The notes below the pieces were generated by a model. It was not told the origin of the DNA and searched no databases. It saw nothing but the letters and a program-made list of their open reading frames with translations. 64,000 bases of DNA from Druceiella hillmani (lineage: Eukaryota > Arthropoda > Insecta > Lepidoptera > Hepialidae): positions 13,702,044-13,766,043 of the forward strand of contig JAYKKI010000063.1 in the NCBI GenBank assembly GCA_039881145.1. Reading direction: 5' to 3'. Made by a program: the position numbers and the translations under genes. Positions 46,845 to 58,175 of the stretch are shown piece after piece (position 1 is the first letter of the stretch; the number at the start of each line of letters is the position of its first letter).

Positions 46845-47105
46845 TGGCTACGAGCTAAAGAATCTCGCAACTCGGTACCACTTAATTTTTAATAAATTAA
46901 AAAGGAATAAAGTTATTGACAAAAAAAATAACTTCAATGTAAAATAAGGGTTAGGTGCGTGTTATGAAAATGTAAGTCGAAACGACCCCACGCTTTTTTT
47001 ACATTAAAATATTTTTTTGTCTATCACTATACTTTTTTCAGTTTGTTAAAAAAAATTAAAGTATACCGAGTTGTGAGATATCCTTTCACTTTCGACCAAA
47101 GTGTG
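46845..47105. mobile_element. Diverged foldback (MITE-like) unit, ~260 bp
   Basis: GGCTACGAGCTAAAGAATCT then CGCAACTCGGTA on the left pair with TACCGAGTTGTGAGATATCC on the right. Inside, ATTGACAAAAAAAATAACTT and ATGTAAAATAAGG align with the reverse complement of TTTTTTTACATTAAAATATT and TTTTTTTGTCTATCAC. The centre is a short GC-richer patch near 46960-46995. Arms have many mismatches. No target duplication found. Confidence 0.6.
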
Positions 47106-49425
47106 TATAATTTATAGATAGTTTTTTATTTTTAGTTCACTTTACTATAAAGAGTGTTTTATTCTATTTTTAAACTATAATTTTATTGTTTGAAAATTCG
47201 TTCCACCTCAAGTTACACTACCGTAAAGTTCAAAACAATGTCCCACAAAATCTAAAGATTGAAATCCGACAAATTTGATGGTACCTATTTTTATTATTTA
47301 TAATCGGGAAAGTATTTCCGGTGGCAAAGACAAAAACCTGATTTTTTTGATACATTGAACAATGATAGGCGGACCGCGATCGTTCAAAAGAAAAAAATGC
47401 CCACTGCGTTAATGCTGTTGCTGTGGTTACTTTGTTTGACAGCTCGGATTCTAAAGGTTATTCTTTTCAGTTATAGCTCGGATAAGTCTGCTACTCCTGA
47501 TGTGAAATTGTCAAAGTATCTTTGCAACGTAATATGAGATTGGTTTAGTTAACATTAAATTGTTAACTACGTCATACCTTTAATAGTGAATACAAGCATC
47601 GCTTTATTTCAATAAAACGTTCCGTCTGGCTTTACATCAGACCACTCGTTTTTATTACGATACGTCTACCAGTTTTTCGCGCATATATATTGATTATAAC
47701 GTATTACGAGAGGCGCCCAATCATGTTATTTATTACTGCTCTATTGACCGTTTTAGGAATGCGATTCTGCTGTTTTCAGGTCAAACTTTAAGTGCTGGTG
47801 AAACTTTTTTACAGTGTAACTTTAAATATATATACCAATATAAAGTACTTAAAGGTTATTGAATATAAAATTTATGAAAGCATATGTATGCCTAGTTAGG
47901 CATTACATATAACGTTTTTATATTACGGTTTGCATGAAGCAACTAAAGATGATTTTTAGAGCAATTTTTAATTATCTTTAATTTTTAATTATTTTTTAAT
48001 TATCAAAAGTAAATTTTTATCCATACATTTAATGAAAAGCTAGTTACAAAGTATTAAAATTATTTAAAAAAACAAGTACAAATGGCTCTAAGCAGTATTG
48101 CAAGCTACGAAATACGGTTTGAAGATCATCTATTTTCTATAAACGATTGTTTGTACACGCGTCAATAACACCAATATATTTCTATCTTGATATAACTTCA
48201 AACAAGAAAAAAAATACCATTATAAAGGTAAAAACCAAAATTGGTTAAAATGGCTGAAAAATTTTGTTTTTTGTAAAGTTAGATATTGTTTACAATAACA
48301 TTTTAGGAATTGTGTTTGTAGTTTTTAGTTGTAACATACGTTGTTTGAATTCAGTTTTACTATTTAGTTAATACTTGAAAAATTATAACTACTTAACTAT
48401 TCCATTCACAATAATTACACAAAACACACAAGATTACTAATAAATTTTTTTTATACTATGATTTTCTTTTTCTCTATTTTACTTTTATTCGATCTGTTTT
48501 ATAAACTTCGTGTTTTATAAGCAGTTGTCAGAACTATATAAAACTAAATAATTCCCACATTCAAATATATTATAAAAAAAACCCAACTTCCATTCAATTA
48601 AACATTTTAGAAAAACCCTGTAATTATTTTCAAACATATTTTATATTGCCTAATGCTAATCCCTTAATTTTAGAAGCTCCAAATTTAACAAGCAAAGAAG
48701 CAGATGGACGATTGTTCTGTGACAGTGCTGATCGGAAATTTTCAAAAATTAATTAGGTTTCAAACATATTATTCGAAACGTCATATCAATCATGTCATCC
48801 CTTAGGGCTGTGACAGTTGGACAATGGTAGTGTTTCGACAACACCCACAGATTAAATAAAAAAATTAACTGGCGACCATGCCTTAGGGTCAATAGCAACA
48901 ACTAATAAAAAATAATGGGCCTGTGAAGCTTATATTCATATTTATATAATTGACGCACTAAAATCTATATTGAAATTACAAAATCAGTCAAAGTAGTTAG
49001 ACAATAAAATAAATTAGTACAATCAAATAAGGATTAGACCTCAGAATGAATGAATAAAAGCTTAAAATTTTCAGACTTTTCTTTTGACATTCTGAAGATG
49101 TACTGAAAAGTCTCATAAGATATCATGTCCGCTAATATATAGATTGTGCCTGAGTATGTCAACTAAATAAGTTGCAAACCTTTAAGTAGATTAGTGCCGA
49201 CCATGTTGAGTTCAAACTTCAATTTTTCTCTTACTTCGTAATCATTTAGGTCTCACATAACTATATTTTCTGCAACTTTATAATTATATTCTTGTGATAC
49301 TGTTCGTATCTTTATGCTCAGTCAATTTTTCCCAGACCCTCATGTCATATAAACACAGATAAACTTTTAATTTAAGCCCTGATTAAATTTATTTTTCATA
49401 TTTTTAAATTTGCGTATGCTCACTT
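47106..49425. other. Long non-coding stretch, nothing recognised
   Basis: Uniformly AT-rich. One 60-codon frame at 47355-47537 is Leu-rich and unsupported. No tandem repeats, foldbacks or copies of the other families were seen in these 2.3 kb, which makes this the plainest part of the window. Confidence 0.5.
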
Positions 49426-49438
49426 CAACAGTTATTGT

Positions 49439-49628
49439 GAGTCGTCACCGTGGTGTGTTGGGTTAATCGCAAGACATACGGCCGTTTAGTGCGCGGCGAA
49501 CCGCAGGGCACCGTGGGTTCGATTTCCGGCCACTCATCAAGCGGGACTGGAGAAGTCCAACCTTTCGAGGCTCTGGCAACCTTTTCTCCATATGGGATCT
49601 TCTTCATCTCATTTGGACACGACAACAA
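49439..49628 (+). mobile_element. tRNA-headed SINE with 13-bp target-site duplication
   Basis: A 190-bp unit flanked by an exact direct repeat, CAACAGTTATTGT, at 49426-49438 and 49629-49641. The head has an A-box-like TGGTGTGTTGGG at 49451-49462 and a B box GGTTCGATTTC at 49516-49526, the internal RNA polymerase III promoter of a tRNA-derived SINE. The body contains AACCTTTCGAGGCTCTGGCA and CATATGGGATCTTCTTCATC. The tail ends GACAACAA instead of a long poly-A. The exact duplication implies insertion by a LINE machinery and a fairly recent event. Opposing frames of 68 and 88 codons across it are chance frames. Confidence 0.9.
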
Positions 49629-49641
49629 CAACAGTTATTGT

Positions 49642-50379
49642 CCAACTATCTTGTCTCAAGCTCGCATGTATTGGGGTAAGACGACGGTGGCTGATGACAC
49701 CACCTTACACGGATAGCCCAGCTTTCTATTATAGAAAGTAGAAAATCCATGTTGTATAGTCACATATTTCCACATGGAAAATGTTCTGTCACATTATATT
49801 ATCCTCGATATTGCAACGTATGAATACTGACTTATATATGCAGTGCTGAAATACACGTCAATTTTTAAGTTAAACCCTGCCTAAAAAACTTTCAAATAGT
49901 GAAAACACTGTCAAAATACCTTTAGTGGTTGTTGCGGCAAATGTTGTTAATGTTTTAAAGGGATTTTTATTTAGATTTAATCTGAATCCCGAACATCGTT
50001 CATGTTATGCGAAAGCCTGACACACATCCAGTCCAGTCGCTTTTGCGAACTTCTCTAGAAATGACACAGAGAGACAGAATTTTAAAAAAAAAACATTATT
50101 TTAGATTCTACTCGATTTCAGATATGCCCTTAATGCAAACTTTTCCATAAATATTAAATGTGAAAACTCATATCGCCACCCACCTCTTTCCTCTCTCGTA
50201 AATTTTGTTTGTAAATTAGTTAATTTTAAAGTTGATATAGTTTACATGCTCATTGATCTGTAAAATTCCAAGATATATATAATAACAATAAATTATAAAA
50301 AATAGATATATACGTTTTAGCACAGAAAGGACATAGCAAGATAGCAGTCCGATTCGACAAGCAAATCTTGCTACCCAGC
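49642..50379. other. Non-coding, nothing recognised
   Basis: The part right after the SINE (GGTAAGACGACGGTGGCTGA, ACACGGATAGCCCAGC at 49675-49730) is GC-richer and could be an older element into which the SINE inserted. The rest is AT-rich. Confidence 0.4.
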
Positions 50380-50640
50380 TTCCGATAAATTAAAAGCATC
50401 TGGCCCCGGCCCTGTTTTCTCGTTTCGTAATGCATTTTTAAAATTAATTGACAGCGGTGCCGACTGCATCTGCAACTTTTTGAGATGCGGAAGAGAGCGT
50501 GTGTTTTTTTTCGGTGGAGTCTGTCGCGGGCGGAGAGCGTGGAAAGTGAGGGAACGAAATGGTTTAATTAACGCGGGAGCAAGGTTCGTTTTGTAATGCA
50601 AGCGGTATGATGCTTATTGCCAATGCGTATCATATCTTGC
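50380..50640. promoter_or_regulatory. GC-richer single-copy island, possible conserved non-coding element (weak)
   Basis: CTGGCCCCGGCCCTG, TGACAGCGGTGCCGACTGCA, GTCTGTCGCGGGCGGAGAGC and AATTAACGCGGGAGCAAGG stand out from flanks and have no copy in the window. A 76-codon minus frame crosses it without recognised content. Composition is the only evidence. Confidence 0.2.
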
Positions 50641-50859
50641 GTGTCGCTGATTCTCTTTTAGTACGCTATCTTGACGAAAAATAATATCTAAATAGGCGTA
50701 TTCCTCTTCTCCGCTATCTAGTGACGACCCTTTTATAATAGATTAATATTTTAGGAAAAAGGTTTGTTTGCTTGCTTGTTTAATATAAAAAGATGTATCC
50801 TATATACTTCCAATTTTTCAAATTATAGACGCTACGATAATTGAAGTTCTCCTTTATAA

Positions 50860-52156
50860 CAGTGTCCCATAAGTCATGCACTAAAAGAAAAGAGACAAAA
50901 AGCCTAGCTGTGGCCGGGTTACTGACAAAATTTGGCGTTAATAAAAATCTCATAGTTTTCGAGATTTTTGTTAAGGTTTTATTTATTTTTTGTATTTTTT
51001 TATACTTTTTTAAAATTTGTGATAATCACTAATTTGGGTCAATCTTTTATGAGTTGCGGGCGCTAGACGGTGCTCATATCACGCACCCAGCTAATCATTC
51101 ATTTTTTTTTAATTTATAAATTATTTAAGTCGAAATTCTGCCATAAAAAGTCTGCCGTGAAATTGTTTTATGGTTCTTGAGTCCTTCATTCATAAACGAT
51201 CTTACAATTTTTATTCTTAAAAGTATGTAATATCCGCGAAGGCTGAAATCCAAATGATGGTGAAGTAAAAAAAAGTGTATTACGAAAATTTTAGTTACTA
51301 AAGTAAAAACATTTGATACAAATTATGAGTAGTTTTGTCGGCGTTTTTGGAAAATTACAAAATTCAGAATATTTTTGAAACATTTGCTCCTGATGCGACG
51401 CACTAAAAAAATATGATGAAATAGGGTAGCAACTTTTTCTAAGTATACGAATATTTTTAATCATAATTAAATTTGTTTCTAACTTTAAATTATTTTATTG
51501 CTTTGACTTCGTACGTGCGTTAGAGCCATTTATAAGCAGTTTAAATATTTATTGTAAGAAATTGTTAAATTTTTTTAACCTTAAAACACTTTTATTTTTT
51601 TTCACGAATATTTAATAGCTTCCATTAAAAAAATTAAATAAAAATCTATTAAAATTCAAATATAATTACCTCATAATAGTGCCTTCTGTGGTTGAGTGTG
51701 AATATCGTTTTTTTTATAGTTAAATAGGTTAAGATTTTTATTACTATAATTTTTATATTATATGCGCCAATTTTTTAAATAGTTTGCCAATTGTGAGTAT
51801 GATGAGTTCTCCAGTACAAACAATTAAAGTTGAGTGATGAAAATTACAAAATCGTAAAAAGTACAATTTTGAATTTTTTTTTGAGAGCATCGTACTAGTT
51901 TTGGTAAAATGTTTCAATTAATTCAAAAAAAGAATTATTGTACTATGCTTAACTATAAAAAAATTGACAATAAGGTTTAATTTGTTGTCGTGGCACCCAC
52001 AAGATCGACCCAGAATAGTGATTTTCACAAATGGATAACAGTGTCTATATGTCGAAATCTAAAAGATTTTTATGAAGGTCAAATTTTGTTAGTAACCCAG
52101 TCATAGCTTGACCGATCACCCCTTTTTAGTTGGTACATGACACACAGGACAACCTG
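50860..52156. mobile_element. 1.3-kb element with ~200-bp terminal inverted repeats
   Basis: The left arm reads CAGTGTCCCATAAGTCATGC, GCCGGGTTACTGACAAAATT, AATAAAAATCTCATAGTTTT, AATTTGTGATAATCACTAAT, TTGGGTCAATCTT. The right arm in reverse complement reads CAGGTTGTCC, GTCATGTACCAACTA, GACTGGGTTACTAACAAAAT, ATAAAAATCTTTTAGATTTC, ATTTGTGAAAATCACTATTC, TGGGTCGATCTT. Order and spacing agree over about 170-210 bp. The ~900-bp interior is AT-rich with no transposase. The flanks hold TA close to both ends but no clean duplication. A non-autonomous DNA transposon is the best reading. Confidence 0.78.
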
Positions 52157-53109
52157 TATCTATAAACCTGGTTTTTCTTTCGATTCGCAATTTCGGAAAC
52201 ACGGTAATACAGGTTTGAAAACTATTGCACTAATTTGTCCTTAAGTCGTCATCATGGATATACGTACTTGAAAAATTTAAATTCGTATAAAATATATTCA
52301 GAAAGTAACCAGTGCTATATTCTTAGTCTTTCAAGTTATATTTTATACTCATGCCGTAAAAGCTTTTCTTAAAATCGAATCGAATTTTTCTTTAATTCAG
52401 CTTAAACAATAAAAGCGAGTTATCAGTTATTAATTAATCCACGAGCACCGTGAATTTCTATATTACCAAATTCTCTTTGGTGATTTTTGAAGTTGAACCT
52501 TTTTTGGACGTGATCAAAGTAAAATGTCAAAGGTCGCATTCAATTCAACATTTATAATACAAAGTTTTGTTATAACATCTGAATGTAACAAATCTACCGC
52601 AAGAATGACGAAAAATAGATAGAATAAAATAAGAAGTGTACGCATGTGCGAAAACAAACAAAAACACCACTGCTATCAGCTGTTTTGTACGTTATGTGTG
52701 TCAAAAGTAAACTGTCAAAATTTTGTCGATTTATATATCTACTTATGACTGATTTATTACTAATTTTGCGTGTACTAATCCATTATAAAACTAACAGTAT
52801 ATGTACTTGATTTATTTATAAATTCTCAGTAAAACCAGACTCAGAGTTTTCTTAAATATAATTTACAATACATCCCGACTTCCTTAAGCCGCGTTTAGCT
52901 ATGTTCTTGTCGTCGTGTCATATGTGTCTTGCATCGCGTTTATATTTTAAGATTCATTTTTCAACCCAAAAATGAACTACTGAAATGTTTTCGAATTAAG
53001 CAATCTAAACTGTCAAACTACATAAAAATTATGTTCTAACAGTTGTACATTGACAATGAAATATACAAAAAAAATCCAGAATATATAGTCGCAAATTATA
53101 TATTATAAG
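52157..53109. other. Non-coding, nothing recognised
   Basis: AT-rich. CTGTCAAAATTTTGTCGATT at 52713 and AACTGTCAAACTACATAAAA at 53008 are the sort of words found at ends of insect MITEs, but no paired end was identified. Confidence 0.4.
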
Positions 53110-53645
53110 TTATCCTTTATAAGCCTCTCTAGGATGCCATCTCTCAAAATGAAAAATAGAACATTTATAAAATATCTTGGTTCTCTGGTCGACCGTCTGT
53201 CTGCCCAACAAAGACATTTTTCTCAGAAATAATTTGAGATATAAAGTTAAAATTAATATCTCATACTGCTGTTACTTTGCTGTAAAATTTGAAGTACCTT
53301 GTTTACGCAATAAAAACACATGACCCTTCAAAGCGCGTTTTTTTAAAGTCATTAAATGCTCTACTGGCTGGTCAGTAAAACCTATGGTGTACTTCCGGTC
53401 GAAAAGTTAAAAAAAGTGAAAGTAAGTAAAGTTAAAACTAATATCTCATACTGCCGTTACTTTGTTTTTTTGAAGTACTTTGATTACGCAATAAAAAGAT
53501 ATGACCCATCAAAACGCGTATTTTTTAATTCATTCAATCCTCTACTTGCTGGTCATCAAAACCTATGGTGTACTTACTACAATTCTGAAAGTCGGCATAA
53601 CGGGAAGTCTTATAGCATAAGTAAAGGGAAAAATCCGTAAATCGG
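53110..53645 (+). repeat. Dispersed repeat related to 40796-41240, with an internal 185-bp duplication
   Basis: GACCGTCTGTCTGCCCAACA, TTCTCAGAAAT and GTCTTATAGCATAAGTAAAG with GGAAAAATCCGTAAATCGG are the family landmarks. AAAGTTAAAAYTAATATCTC to CAAAACCTATGGTGTACTT-like sequence occurs twice, starting near 53243 and 53428. A 94-codon frame at 53356-53640 runs through the duplicated part and is not credible. Confidence 0.7.
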
Positions 53646-54384
53646 TGATTTCTAATTCTAGGTGGAATTATGCATTTTTGGCACACAATTGGTTTAGAAA
53701 TAAATTGTATACAGCGATTGACGTTTAAGAAGGTATAAAATGTAAAACACAATTTGTTAACCGGAAACATAACAAAAAACCTATCTTAATGTGTCAAAAA
53801 TTGTTTAGGAAAAATAAAAATACCAACAAAAATCTAAAGAAGCACATAACTGCTTTATGTAAATTATTACAAAGAATAATCAATATCGATAATTTTTTTA
53901 ATGCATAGTCATTGCCTAAATTAATTAAATATAAACTATTTATTGACAGAACTAATGTCAATACATTCCTTCTATGTTGTCAAAATGAATTTCTTTTTTT
54001 TTCTTTTCAAGTTTTACGTGGCTTTTTTTGACGACCCTATCGGCCAGCAAGTTGCATAGATCAGTAAGTAATATCTGTGTATGGGGGATACAAGATGACA
54101 CACTCTGTACTTTGTTTCATCTTGCTGATGCAGAGTTCTGTAGAAATAGCAATAACAAACTATTGCGAAAAATAATCTGATTTTTGAAAAAGAATACTCA
54201 CTTGTCTGATTGGCGATTTAAATAAAATTTTGATCAGTTTACTTTTTTTTTTTGTATTAAGATGTAATTTTCATTCCGGTAGCAGTGAACCGATAGTCAT
54301 ATGGAAATTTGTCCATCTCCTTTGTACTTCACGTCTCTTTGGTTCTTAACTAATTTTAATCAAAAATATCAATTGTTTAGTTCA
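53646..54384. other. Non-coding, nothing recognised
   Basis: AT-rich. A patch at 54035-54135 (GACGACCCTATCGGCCAGC) has no frame or copy. Confidence 0.45.
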
Positions 54385-54435
54385 AAACGTCTCTGAGAAA
54401 AAAGGTTGTTGGACAGACGGCCGAACGTTATTGTC
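54385..54435 (-). repeat. Short fragment of the dispersed repeat, reverse orientation
   Basis: CTGAGAAAAAAGGTTGTTGG then ACAGACGGCCGAAC is the reverse complement of the family block GACCGTCTGTCTGCCCAACA...TTCTCAG. Only about 45 bp can be matched. Confidence 0.45.
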
Positions 54436-54839
54436 AACGTTCTCATCACTGATCGGTTCGCTTCCCTTTCGTCATATAATTATACTACCGTTATATTCTC
54501 AAACTTATTAAAAGTCCGTGAAAGGGTTGAACGTATATATTACCTTTTTATATCTATACCCTACGGCCACGTGCTGTTAACATAATTGTTCGACGTGTTT
54601 TGAAAACCATTTAAAAAAAATTATTCCGAACTTTTTCATCCCTTTTCAACTTAAAGTTTGCATATGATGAATATAAATTTAAAACGTTTTTGCGGGACTA
54701 TTTATTTTCGAATATTTATAAAATGAGTAGCGTACCTTTTTTGTCTAAATATAATAATCTGAGAACGCAAATCAGATAATATTTGCACATTAAAATATCA
54801 CATAAAACGTGGAATTAATTCTTTATCGCAAAGTGTACC
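54436..54839. other. Non-coding, nothing recognised
   Basis: AT-rich spacer leading to the SINE-like sequence. No feature. Confidence 0.45.
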
Positions 54840-55110
54840 CGCCGTCGTCTCTATATCGCCCGTACCTTTCCGACTCGCCTCCGTAGTGTGTTGAAGGTGG
54901 CTCGTACCACGGTATCTCGGGTTCGATTCCCGACTAGAATGGAATGATGTTTGTAATTGTGTAACTAAAGATACCAGAAACCAGTTACGCGCAGTAGTAC
55001 ATCTGGTTCGAAAGCTACGCACTGCAATCACCAAGCCCCTTGCCCAGTATGGAGATTATGGATATTACCTCTAATGATAGGCCCATTGGGAAAGGGCTAT
55101 ATCAAACAGT
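54840..55110 (+). mobile_element. Second tRNA-derived SINE-like sequence
   Basis: A perfect B box GGTTCGATTCC at 54920-54930 follows an A-box-like TAGTGTGTTGAAGG at about 54886 and the tRNA-like CTCGTACCACGGTATC. Both this and the SINE at 49439 share a RGTGTGTTG head. The body (TGTAATTGTGTAACTAAAGA, CACCAAGCCCCTTGCCCAGT, GCCCATTGGGAAAGGGCT) is different, so it is a separate family. No flanking duplication was found, so the bounds are approximate. It is not a tRNA gene: no cloverleaf acceptor stem can be closed. Confidence 0.65.
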
Positions 55111-56629
55111 GAATAGAGACTGTTAATTATATTGACCTTTTGGAGTCGAGACTAGAAGACCAGAAAACCATTTAGTGTTGCTAATTTTCCTGCTTGTATT
55201 GAGATGATATGTGCTGCAAATAATCGTTGCGTAAAATATAAAAGAAAATTCCAAAACTATTTCATTATTTTTCAATATTTTCAGGTCAATTATATTTCAG
55301 GTGAACTGTTCTAGCGGCTTTATTAGTTCTATTCCAATGTTAGATATATTTTTTGTCGATATTACTTCATTGAAAAAATAACTGGTCAAATATGTTTATT
55401 GTGTGAAAACTTATTAAGACAAATATATAATAGGCTAAATTTAATTGAATTTTCGCCTGAAAATTTGTATTTTATGTCATCAACTGCCGATCACTTTAAG
55501 GGATTTTAAGCATTTTAAAATATGTTGAATAGCGACCGACCAAACAAGAAATCCGACCACTAATCTTACGAAGTTTTTCAATTAAATATACGGTGACTGG
55601 ATGTCTACTTAGTTAAAAAAATATGATAATTCTTATCAGTTTCACATAATCCCAAAGTGCGGTCACCGCAGTACCGTACAGGGATGCGATCTCATATTCG
55701 ACGGATCTGAATTATTATTTAACATCTCTCAATAAGTAATCTCACTTCCGACTATTTCGTCCGCCTCTCGCATCTGTCGAAGAGGACACAGCACGTGTTC
55801 TATTCAGGGCTTCGTCTATTAAAAACGTGAATGCAGACCACATAATGGGCGCGGCGGATATGATTCAGTATTTCCATTTTATTAAGTTTTTTCTCAAATA
55901 TATTTATAATAGATATTAATTTAATTTAGAACGTACGATATTATACTTTTAATGGCAATACATCTTTTTTATAAATTTGTGCTTTATTGTAATATCAAAT
56001 GATATGACAAATAACATATATAAATATCGAGCTTATATTTTAACAACTCCTTAAGCGGTATCAAAAACTCTACAAACATTTCATTAAAAAGTACATTTCA
56101 AATATTAATTATGATCAGTTACTTCAAAATTTTCAATATACCATGAGTTTCTGAGTAATTTTTACAAATTTGTTGTTCTCTTCTCTTTGGAGAAGCCAAA
56201 TAGATGTCGATTCTATTTTACTCTGGCGTCTGAAAAACAAGATTAATTATAATAAAATAAATTATTTTCCAACTTACAATCAACTGTGATCTTATTTACT
56301 GTTTCCAACCTGTTTTTTAACTTCTAATCAATTGTAATCTTATCTTCTGAATTGTGGAGAGTGAGCGCGGAGACAAATTACTTTGAATTTGTTTTTTCTT
56401 TTCATTAATTTTAAGCATGAAACTGTTTACATTTTAAAAGTAATTTTTTTATGTTAAACGAGCATCGCAAGAATTATTTAACACCATTAGAATGATATAA
56501 TAATTTTATGGAATTTTTTAATCTTTCTCAATACATTCCTATTCAACTTTCAGTTTAATTATATCGACGTGGAAAGGAAATAGGTTCCCAATATCGATAT
56601 AGAAAGGAAAGCATAAACAATTAGTATGA
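55111..56629. other. Non-coding, nothing recognised
   Basis: AT-rich with a GC-richer patch at 55740-55865 (CGTCCGCCTCTCGCATCTGT, GGGCGCGGCGGATATG). TTCTAATCAATTGTAATCTTAT and similar words recur near 56275 and 56325. Nothing called. Confidence 0.45.
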
Positions 56630-57404
56630 TTAACGGTAATATGGCCAGTCGGACAAGATGGCCAATCTAAATATTTCAACTAATACTATTTGAACACTCT
56701 AGTTAATACCAGTAAACAATAGTTACTAGTCTATAACAGCTACTGTAAATATTTTGAAAGAAAAATAACAAAGTAAAGATTTTTGAAATCAAATGTTTAA
56801 ACAGACCCCATTTTCAATAATTAGGTCTTATTATATTTATTTTTGAGAATAGCGACCTTTTTTCTAATTTTTTAGTTCAATCTAACCGCTTTTTGGTTAA
56901 ATGTAATCGCATACGGTAATGTGACCTCAAAATGGATCGGAAATAGGTAAGTGCGATTGGACAAGATAGCTATTTTTTCTATTAAAGTGATATGGCCACA
57001 TCACGGATTGTGATCCCTATTCACGGTATGAAAACACGATTATTCCTCGTGGCTCCCACACTGTTGGTTATGTTTGTTATCGAGAAACTATAAGCAAAAC
57101 AGAAAATCCAAAGGTTCTGATTCATTAAGTAATATATTTCTATTATTAGAAGAATTAAGCGCAGAAGGGCTACGCTTCTGACAACTTATCCACAACTTAT
57201 GCATTATTGAGTGGTCATCTTAACTTCACATATCCGATAAAATTTTACTATTTAACGTACCTATATTTCATAAATAAATATTAAAAATTTCGTTTTCCCA
57301 AGATGATTAAATATAGGATTAATAAAAAAGCGTTAATATGCCTTTTTATCTTAAACTACATAGTAAAGTGTTTTTTCCTAAAAATATGGCCATATTACCC
57401 TTAA
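56630..57404. mobile_element. TTAA-flanked TIR element, ~770 bp
   Basis: The left end is TTAA then CGGTAATATGGCCA, and the right end is TGGCCATATTACCC then TTAA. The 14-bp inverted ends differ at one base. Subterminal words GGACAAGATGGCC (56652) and GGACAAGATAGCT (56957) repeat inside, plus ATATGGCCAC at 56990. TTAA on both sides is the target of piggyBac-type elements, but the terminal GGG/CGG trinucleotide and short arms leave the superfamily open. There is no coding frame. Confidence 0.65.
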
Positions 57405-57599
57405 TTACAATACATGAAGATGAATGTAAAATGTACATCTTTACAATAATTGCATGGAAATTGCAAGTGGTGGCTTTCGTAACATAAAAATTAGTTTTTA
57501 TTATATATTTAACCTTTACCTACTAACATGAGGTCAAATTTACGCTTTTTTCCATATTTCATCCCAACAAATTCAACATGCCGACCTTAAAATTCATAA

Positions 57600-57790
57600 A
57601 AAATCGACCCCAAGGACACGCTTTAGAACAACGCCACGTGCTACGGGCTGGCCGCACGTGTGTCCCACGTGCGCAGTCCAACCTGATACTGGAACTGGTA
57701 CAGTGAAAATGGGCCGTACGGGGCGGGTCTTGTCACAGATCCGGTTCCCGATACCCTGTCGGAATTCTGAGCGATGCGAGTAATGTGAAA
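57600..57790. promoter_or_regulatory. GC-rich island with three CACGTG E-boxes
   Basis: CACGTG occurs at 57635-57640, 57655-57660 and 57666-57671, the last two 5 bp apart, within a GC-richer block (GGGCCGTACGGGGCGGGTCT) in AT-rich flanks. CACGTG is bound by bHLH proteins such as Myc/Max and CLOCK/CYCLE types. A 70-codon minus frame across it has no recognised content. Regulatory function is inferred from motif clustering only. Confidence 0.3.
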
Positions 57791-58135
57791 TTTGAGCTAA
57801 GTACAAGAAAAATATATGGTAGCTGTAAAATTAAAACGCATATTATTTAGTTCAGAATGATCGAAACCAGGGTTAGAACATAAATCGTTTTTGTGTACGC
57901 TTTCGGTATTTCGCGCTTTCAAATGTGTCAAACTTAATTGGTGTTCCGCACTACATACATATCGATCAAAATAATTACGAATAAATTGAAATTCATGTTG
58001 GCACCTACCTCAATCCATGAGAAATTGAATAATCAAAAAAACTTTCAGTCATTCTACGATTCTACGATCTACGATCTACGACGATTTAAGTATGTACTAA
58101 TATATAACAAACTATACATATACTTAAAATATATG
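57791..58135. other. Non-coding, short tandem words
   Basis: TTCTACGATTCTACGATCTA and CGATCTACGACGA form a tiny slippage repeat at 58052-58085. Otherwise AT-rich. Confidence 0.5.
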
Positions 58136-58175
58136 TACTAATGTACTAATATGTAACTATATTAGTACATTAGTA
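58136..58175. repeat. Perfect 17-bp-arm hairpin
   Basis: TACTAATGTACTAATAT (58136-58152) pairs with ATATTAGTACATTAGTA (58159-58175) across 6 nt. It lies in a run of related TATGTACTAATATA words (58090-58195). Confidence 0.85.

Noticed and set aside
49439..49628. A genuine tRNA gene at the first B box
   Set aside because: No cloverleaf can be closed, the head is too long between boxes, and the exact 13-bp flanking duplication identifies a SINE.
54840..55110. A genuine tRNA gene at the second B box
   Set aside because: The B box is perfect, but there is no acceptor stem and a long SINE-like body follows.
57594..57806. A 70-codon minus-strand frame in the GC-rich island
   Set aside because: GC-rich sequence has fewer stops by chance, and no motif or splice context supports coding.
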